Shown here: piece after piece, positions 58,601 to 64,000 of the stretch
How the letters are laid out: each line of letters opens with the position of its first letter
Numbering within the stretch: position 1 is the stretch's first letter
Assembly (NCBI GenBank): GCA_029706075.1
Contig: JAINUG010000108.1
Span: forward strand, 2,108,001-2,172,000
Length of the DNA stretch: 64,000 nucleotides
DNA from: Aldrovandia affinis
Taxonomy: Eukaryota > Chordata > Actinopteri > Notacanthiformes > Halosauridae
Direction: 5' to 3'
Program-made: the position numbers and the translations under genes
The notes under the pieces: generated by a model
The model's database searches: none
The model's input: the letters and a program-made list of their open reading frames with translations, nothing else
Told to the model about the DNA's origin: nothing

Positions 58601-61082
58601 GGTCCTACTCGCCTGGTCCTTTTCACACACCATGAGCTGAATATCCAAGCTCCCTGCAACACAATATTTATTGACAAGCTAGTGACCCCCAGTTGATTTT
58701 GCAGAATAAAACCATAAAAAGTTATAAATTGCAAATCGTTGCACACCTACATGCATAACGTTGGCGTGCTGCCAAAGATCAGCATTTCTGGACTTCATTT
58801 CAACTATTGACATATAAAAACTGGGTTCTAGGCTATTCTTATTTTCATATTTCTGAGCTAAAAGTGTCATTATTTGAAGGGCTGTGGAAAAGTCTGAACC
58901 CTGGGAGAAATCACATGAATGAAACGGACAGACTTATAATCAAAGAAAAGCAAAACCTCCTGGTGGGCAAGGCAGAGGCTGCCATTTATGACAGCAAAGC
59001 TAATGATGTTCCTTCAAAAAGCAGAAACTTCCCACTTGCCTTTGAAGTGGGCGTCTGGGGAAGTGCATTTGGGGGCATTTTTTTGGGGAGTTTCAGAGTT
59101 CAAAAACTTTTTTAAAGTATCAGAGTCACACTGACACAACTGTCCAAAAGACGGATGTTCTCCATCTTTAGACTGCACTCAGAAGTAATTTGCAAATAAG
59201 ACTAACATTTGAGCCTTTCATATTACATTATTCAAGCCTAACCCCCTACCATGTAGGGTTGAGGGTTTTTACATTTCTGCAAGCCCTATAACCAATATCT
59301 GCTGTGAGCAGTGAACTGTAATGACCCCAGACCAGGGTGAAATACGAGAGTACTGTCTGCTATGTCAGTACAACGTTACAACAGCACACCTGCTAGTATT
59401 TTACTAGCATTTTAACTGCAACAGACATCTGTTTAAAGCTTTTAGAGAGCTGGTTACCACCAGGGTCACAGTCAGGCCACAGGACTAATGTATTACATTA
59501 TAGCTTTGAGTAAATAATGAGAAAGCCCACCTATGACACATATAACTTCAATATTCATACAGCATTTCCCCAAATTCTGTCCCTGGCTGAATGTGACTAT
59601 AACAGCGGTTCTCAAATGTTATTCCCGAAACACTTACAAAGATCTTGTCAGACCACCTAAACATTTCAATTTAAATAGAATAAAATGGCCATATTTGAAA
59701 TGAGTAATATGTGCAAACTTACTGTATCTTATCAACACAGCAGAAAATCAGCTAGTTACAGATTACTAATGCAATTTCTAGAATGTTTTTTATACATTTT
59801 TGCAACAGTCACAGTTATGGTTCTTAAGGTGCAGAATCAACATTTAAGAACCATAAAAATAGCCATAAATGTAATAATAAGCATAAATGGGTAAATTTTC
59901 CAGTCCGAGTCCAGGGAACCCTGTATTCTTTGCAAAAATACTCTGACCTTGGTCTTATGTCTCGTCCACAGCATTTAAAACTGCATAGAATCTCGGTTCA
60001 ATGCAGCAGGGAATTGATTGGTCCAGAGAGAATGCTTCCCTACTAATTATCCATCAATACTACTTCCATCAGTACCCAGGTTTTGCCAAGAGGTCTCCTA
60101 TACAAGTAATATCCAGGCCCAGTCCCACTTAGCTTCATACATCAGGTAGGTGGAAGTTAGTGCGGTATGGCTGTTGGCCTAAAATAATGGTTTAAAATGG
60201 GGTGTGATTGATTTGCTGCCCTTGTTGAACACATATCGCATTGTTGCCGCAACTTTAATTAGTGTTATTCTTTATCAAACCATGAAGGAAACAAAGTTCC
60301 CACAATCATCCATGACAACGGCCGTCTTACTCTTAGTATAGTTTGAAGATACCAGCTCTTGAATAAGCACCATCGTGGCACCAAATGTGATTAAGTACAT
60401 TTACTTTAAGACTTCAATCATTGTTTTGCACTGGAAACCACACATAACAACCTAACAGAGGAGATATTGTTAAATGTTGGTTCTGTTTTGATGACAGTAG
60501 TCAGGGATTATTTCAATTTGAAATGTAACACTTATACTTAGTGTATTAAATTCAAGGTGATACTTAAATGTAATGTGATATAGAGCACAGACAACATAAC
60601 ATACAGACACTCACAGCATCCTCAGAGAGAAGGAAATACCCCCACTAATGTCATACTGTTAACCTTAACATAGTCTCGATCTTGAGAGAATGACACTAAA
60701 TACACATAATCATCAGCTATTTGGCAATCTATAATTAAACCTGGGCAAGTGCTATCCTACTCCTAGAGGTAGAGGTCGGCTTGTTCCAATACAATCAATT
60801 ATGGATGATTGGCTATCAAATAATTCTATACTGCAGACCAGGATTAATGATTGGAACATTTAAACCCTAGATGTTCTAGGTGACTGGCCACAGTCATTCT
60901 TATTGTTATTGGAGGACCCAGGGCCTACTTATGGACATGGCCAAACCAATTGAGAAGTGAATTCCAAACGCGTGGCTACACCTTCACAACCCAGTAAGCA
61001 TCTTAGCCTGGGGACTTCTGAGTACGGTAAATCATCCACCTCTCCTCCCGAAGACTAGATCCACCCGTCATGGAAACAACTG

Positions 61083-61158
61083 TAAGTACCACCTTGTAAG
61101 TCGTTTTGGATAAGAGCGTCTGCTAAATGCCAAAAATGTAATGTAAAATGTAACTGAA
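61083..61158 (+). mobile_element. L2-type tail fragment with (TGTAA)-like end
   Basis: ccttgtaagtcgttttggat, then aagagcgtctgctaaatgcc and aaaaatgtaatgtaaaatgt. The stem cgtttt/agagcg is still fully paired in RNA through G-U pairs. Confidence 0.75.
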
Positions 61159-62087
61159 CTTCATGCACTTCTCCTGTTGTTCGTATCCATCTGCAATAAA
61201 TAAATGTTAGACCTTTTGCCTCAGCTTCCAGTATGGATCTTTCTTCATGCATCACTTGTGAATCCAATCAGGAAATGATTTTAGTCTTAGTACAATGTGT
61301 GAGGCCAGCTCGTTCTTAGGCGAAGGTATTAATTTCTGCCAGAGAGCACATAAAAACGCATAACTGATTCAGTGTTGACTTGAGCCCTCAGTGCGCCAGG
61401 CTCAGAATCAAAGGGTGAGCTATTCACTATTCTGCTGTCTGGAGACGGATTCGGCGCTCTCAGAGTTTCAGAGATGAAAGGATTGGTGGGCAACAGTGAC
61501 AGACAGTGAAAAATAGAGCAGCCCTGCTCCATGAAAGCACGGCACAATCTTCACACCATGTGTAATAATGCAGGCCAGAGTCAGAAGGCGGCTCCCTGAC
61601 TGTGAAAAACAGGAGCATATAGGCAAGATGCTGTTGTAAAGATTCATACAGCAGTACTATGTGGATGCCTGTTACAGTAGCTAAAGTGCAAGAGGACTCT
61701 TAATGGGTATTCGATGGTTCATTTTCACTGAAACAACAGGCATGGAATGAAATGCGGGGCACGACTACAATGTACAGTGATTTGAGTGGCTGCGTGATTC
61801 CTGTTGTGCTGGAAAGCTCACAGTTGCAATACGTTTCAATGCACCTGTGTCAATAAACTTGCAAAAGGGGATTTAACAGAGACAAAAATAAAAAAATAAA
61901 AAAGTTTTTCTTACAGTTCAAATAATGATGAATATCGATGTCAGTTGTACACCGTCAAAATTAGCTACAAAATGGAGCATCTGACTGCTGTTCTCCTGGG
62001 GCAAATTAGCAACCACAGGCTCTACACTGGGATAGAAGTAAAATAAAATAACAGATCACCCTCAGTTAGAAAGTAGCCTACTTCCAT

Positions 62088-62578
62088 TTTACATTAACAT
62101 TTTAGGCATTTAGCAGACGCTCTTATCCAGAGCGACTTACAAGATGTGCATTAACACATGGTGGGAACAATCATAGTTTGCGCAGTGATCAGTGCAGTAA
62201 TACAGCGATAGACATCGTTGTAGGCAGCTGCATACCATACCTGTAACACTGGGAAGGAAACGGTTAGTGTTTTTTTAATTTGTAGTTATTTTTTATTTTA
62301 TTTTATTAAATGAGAAGGCAGGGATACATGTACAAGAAGTGTTGAGCAAGTAGGCAGTGGTGATGACAATAGGCTAGAAGTACAGAATTCAGTGGTAGTG
62401 GAGTCTGAAAAGGTGGGTTTTGAGTCTCGTATGTGTTGAAACTAGCCATCGCGAAAGGTTTCCATCATGCGGAAGATCGCAAGTGATTCCGTGGTCCTGA
62501 CATAATTGCGGAAGGTCGTTCCACCACCGAGGGGTCAGGACAGAGAAGAGGCGACACCGTCCGCCCGCCATTTACTTT
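62088..62578 (-). mobile_element. L2-clade LINE, 3' fragment
   Basis: The minus strand encodes RLFSVLTPRWWNDLP and, after an insertion of about 24 codons, RLKTHLFRLHYH. It runs to a perfect tail hairpin, cgctctggataagagcg (62118-62134 on the opposite strand), and tgcctaaaatg. It is 5' truncated just upstream of RLFSV. Confidence 0.82.
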
Positions 62579-63077
62579 TCAAATAAAAAATAAAGCAGAC
62601 AAACATGGCAACTGTCCTTAAGTCCTTAACGTATGTATATAATTTGCATGATGGAAACCTTTTTTGAGGTGGCTAGTTTCAACACATACAAGATAGGTTG
62701 CGCTGGTAAGAAAATCTTACAATGCAGCAAAACACCAAAATACAAAAGGCCAGACTTCTCATTAAATATCAGGGCCTATTTTTCACATTTAAAGTTCATA
62801 ATAACCAAACAATTAGGAGATGCATCCATTTCTGAATCATAATGTAGACTAATTATTTCATCTGTACTGTACCTGCCCATTCCACTTTTGAAATGCTGTG
62901 GATTATAAATGGTATGCAGGGTGTTCTTATAATGAAAGATAAAAAACTTTTCTAAAATTGAGTTAATTAGCAAATGTAGGTTGAGGTCTATGAGAAAAGG
63001 AGCAACTCAGAGAACACAAAGATCTACAATTATTTGATGATTTCAGCACGAGAACTCACCTAATAAATCATTCAGCT

Positions 63078-63362
63078 GGGGTGGCGGTGGCTCAGTGGTT
63101 AGCGACACAGGCTGGCAAGCAGAGGGTTGCTGGTTCAAATCCCAGAAAGGCCAAATGAAAAAACACTGAACTGGAAACCAGAGGGATGCTAGTTCACTTC
63201 CTGGGCACTTCAGTGCCTCAGCAAGGCACTGAACCCCTAACTGCTCCAGGAGCGCCATACTATGACTGACCCCACGCTCGGACCTCTCTTGGGAGAGGTA
63301 TGTGAAAAGACACATCCCAATTACCTTGTGTGGAACATGGAAATAAAGAATATTCTATTCTA
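63078..63362 (+). mobile_element. tRNA-headed SINE, family B copy 2
   Basis: Box A is tggctcagtgg (63088-63098) and box B is ggttcaaatcc (63132-63142), both intact. The body and the aataaa...aatattctattcta end match the copy at 43493. This is the better preserved copy. Confidence 0.88.
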
Positions 63363-63919
63363 GCTATACATTTTTATTTATACGATTCAGTTAATTAAAT
63401 CCAAGCTTTCGTATGGACTATATTTAGTATCGCGTGGGAGGATTGTAATTGCGCACTACTGCATGAGAATCTGGGAATTTAGGCACTTTCTCGCCTTTTC
63501 GATTGACACTACTAACTTCGCAATAAGGAAAGGAGCGTTACCGTGGCAACTAGACACAGCTACATCTGCAAAGTGCCGGCTAAACGCAGAAACAGCCAGG
63601 TTGCTACCGGCACTGCAGATTCTTTTTGTTTGGTAGCTTGTTTACCCATCACAATCTAAATTTGTTTGTATCAAGACGTTCAAACTTCCAGTACTCAATT
63701 ATTTGTTGGATTCAGCTAATTGCACTCAAATTAGCATCTTCCCATTCGGTAATGCCCTCCGTGATTACTGTCATTTTCCAACTTCCAATTGTTTCAATTT
63801 GCATTGAGCTGCTTTCTTAAAGGGCCCTGTGAAACTTGATTCATTAGATTTTTTCCCCCTGATATTTCCCCCCTGTGTTTCTGTTTTTTTTTGTTTCTTA
63901 CATCACTTGTAGATACAGG

Positions 63920-64000
63920 TTACTGCCCAAATAAAGGCAACACTTTGGTAACCTGGGGGAGATTAAACATTGGTGTGCCTAACCAAGTCACAATATTATT
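63920..64000 (+). mobile_element. Tc1/mariner-like element, left end, cut by the window
   Basis: ttactgcccaaataaaggca, then acactttggt, matches the inverted repeat of the copies at 19299 and 28752. What follows differs from those two copies, so this one may be a different or less deleted member. Confidence 0.65.

Larger units (their letters stand above)
46347..64000 (-). other. fam184a: Intron 1 of FAM184A, at least 17.65 kb, truncated by the window edge
   Basis: The first coding exon (in human it ends MSKKIAQLTK just before VIYALN) is not found anywhere to 64000. Segments 46400-48560, 50420-54170, 55690-61000 and 61160-62080 contain no gene, RNA or confidently named repeat. Open frames of 60-105 codons there are unrelated to known families and lack splice context. 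Confidence 0.7.

Noticed and set aside
46347-64000. First coding exon of FAM184A within the window
   Set aside because: I looked on the minus strand for a segment encoding the MSKKIAQLTK end expected before exon 2 and found none, so it is placed beyond 64000.

Overview
The window is vertebrate nuclear DNA, almost certainly from a ray-finned fish. The evidence is a large intron-rich gene with canonical splice sites, long CA/GA/TA microsatellites, and a typical fish mobile-element load: L2 LINEs with a TGTAA-type tail, a Rex3-like RTE LINE with a GATG tail, Tc1-like and Harbinger-like DNA transposons, and several tRNA-headed SINE families. I cannot name the species. There are no bacterial operons, CRISPR arrays or rRNA genes.

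One protein-coding gene fills the window. Eleven coding exons on the minus strand (46346 down to 5879, 2411 coding bases, about 804 codons) encode the middle of FAM184A, a long coiled-coil protein. Conserved blocks such as VIYALNTKNDEHEAAIQTLK, TANQE, EQGLG, ISLLKQ and FELEDEGKAML follow in the order I recall for human FAM184A (about 1140 residues). The splice phases join the exons without gaps, with one exception in exon 11. The first coding exon (upstream, beyond 64000) and the C-terminal exons (downstream, below position 1) are outside the window. Exon numbers here assume the exon at 45492-46346 is coding exon 2.

Layout from left to right: 1-5878 is intron 12. Exons 12 and 11 lie at 5879-6470. 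Intron 10 (6471-13681) holds a Harbinger-like element and a SINE. Exon 10 is flanked by a 65-bp minisatellite and exon 9 by a 16-bp minisatellite. Intron 8 (17341-26660) holds Rex3, Tc1, L2 and SINE copies and a long GA tract. Exons 8, 7 and 6 cluster at 26661-28509. Intron 5 (28510-37448) holds a Tc1 derivative split by an L2, a 162-bp CA tract and a decayed L1-type LINE. Exons 5, 4, 3 and 2 run to 46346. The remaining 17.6 kb is part of intron 1, with SINEs, a Tc1 split by a SINE, and L2 pieces.

The most interesting signals are: (a) a single missing G in exon 11 that breaks an otherwise perfect reading frame; (b) a GC splice donor after exon 6; (c) a 44-bp minisatellite in intron 4 whose units resemble the real exon 4 donor and carry repeated donor-like AAG|GTATAT sites; (d) three minisatellites packed just inside three different splice donors; (e) an L2 tail hairpin shared by LINE and SINE copies and kept paired by compensatory changes. 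I found no unknown gene system.
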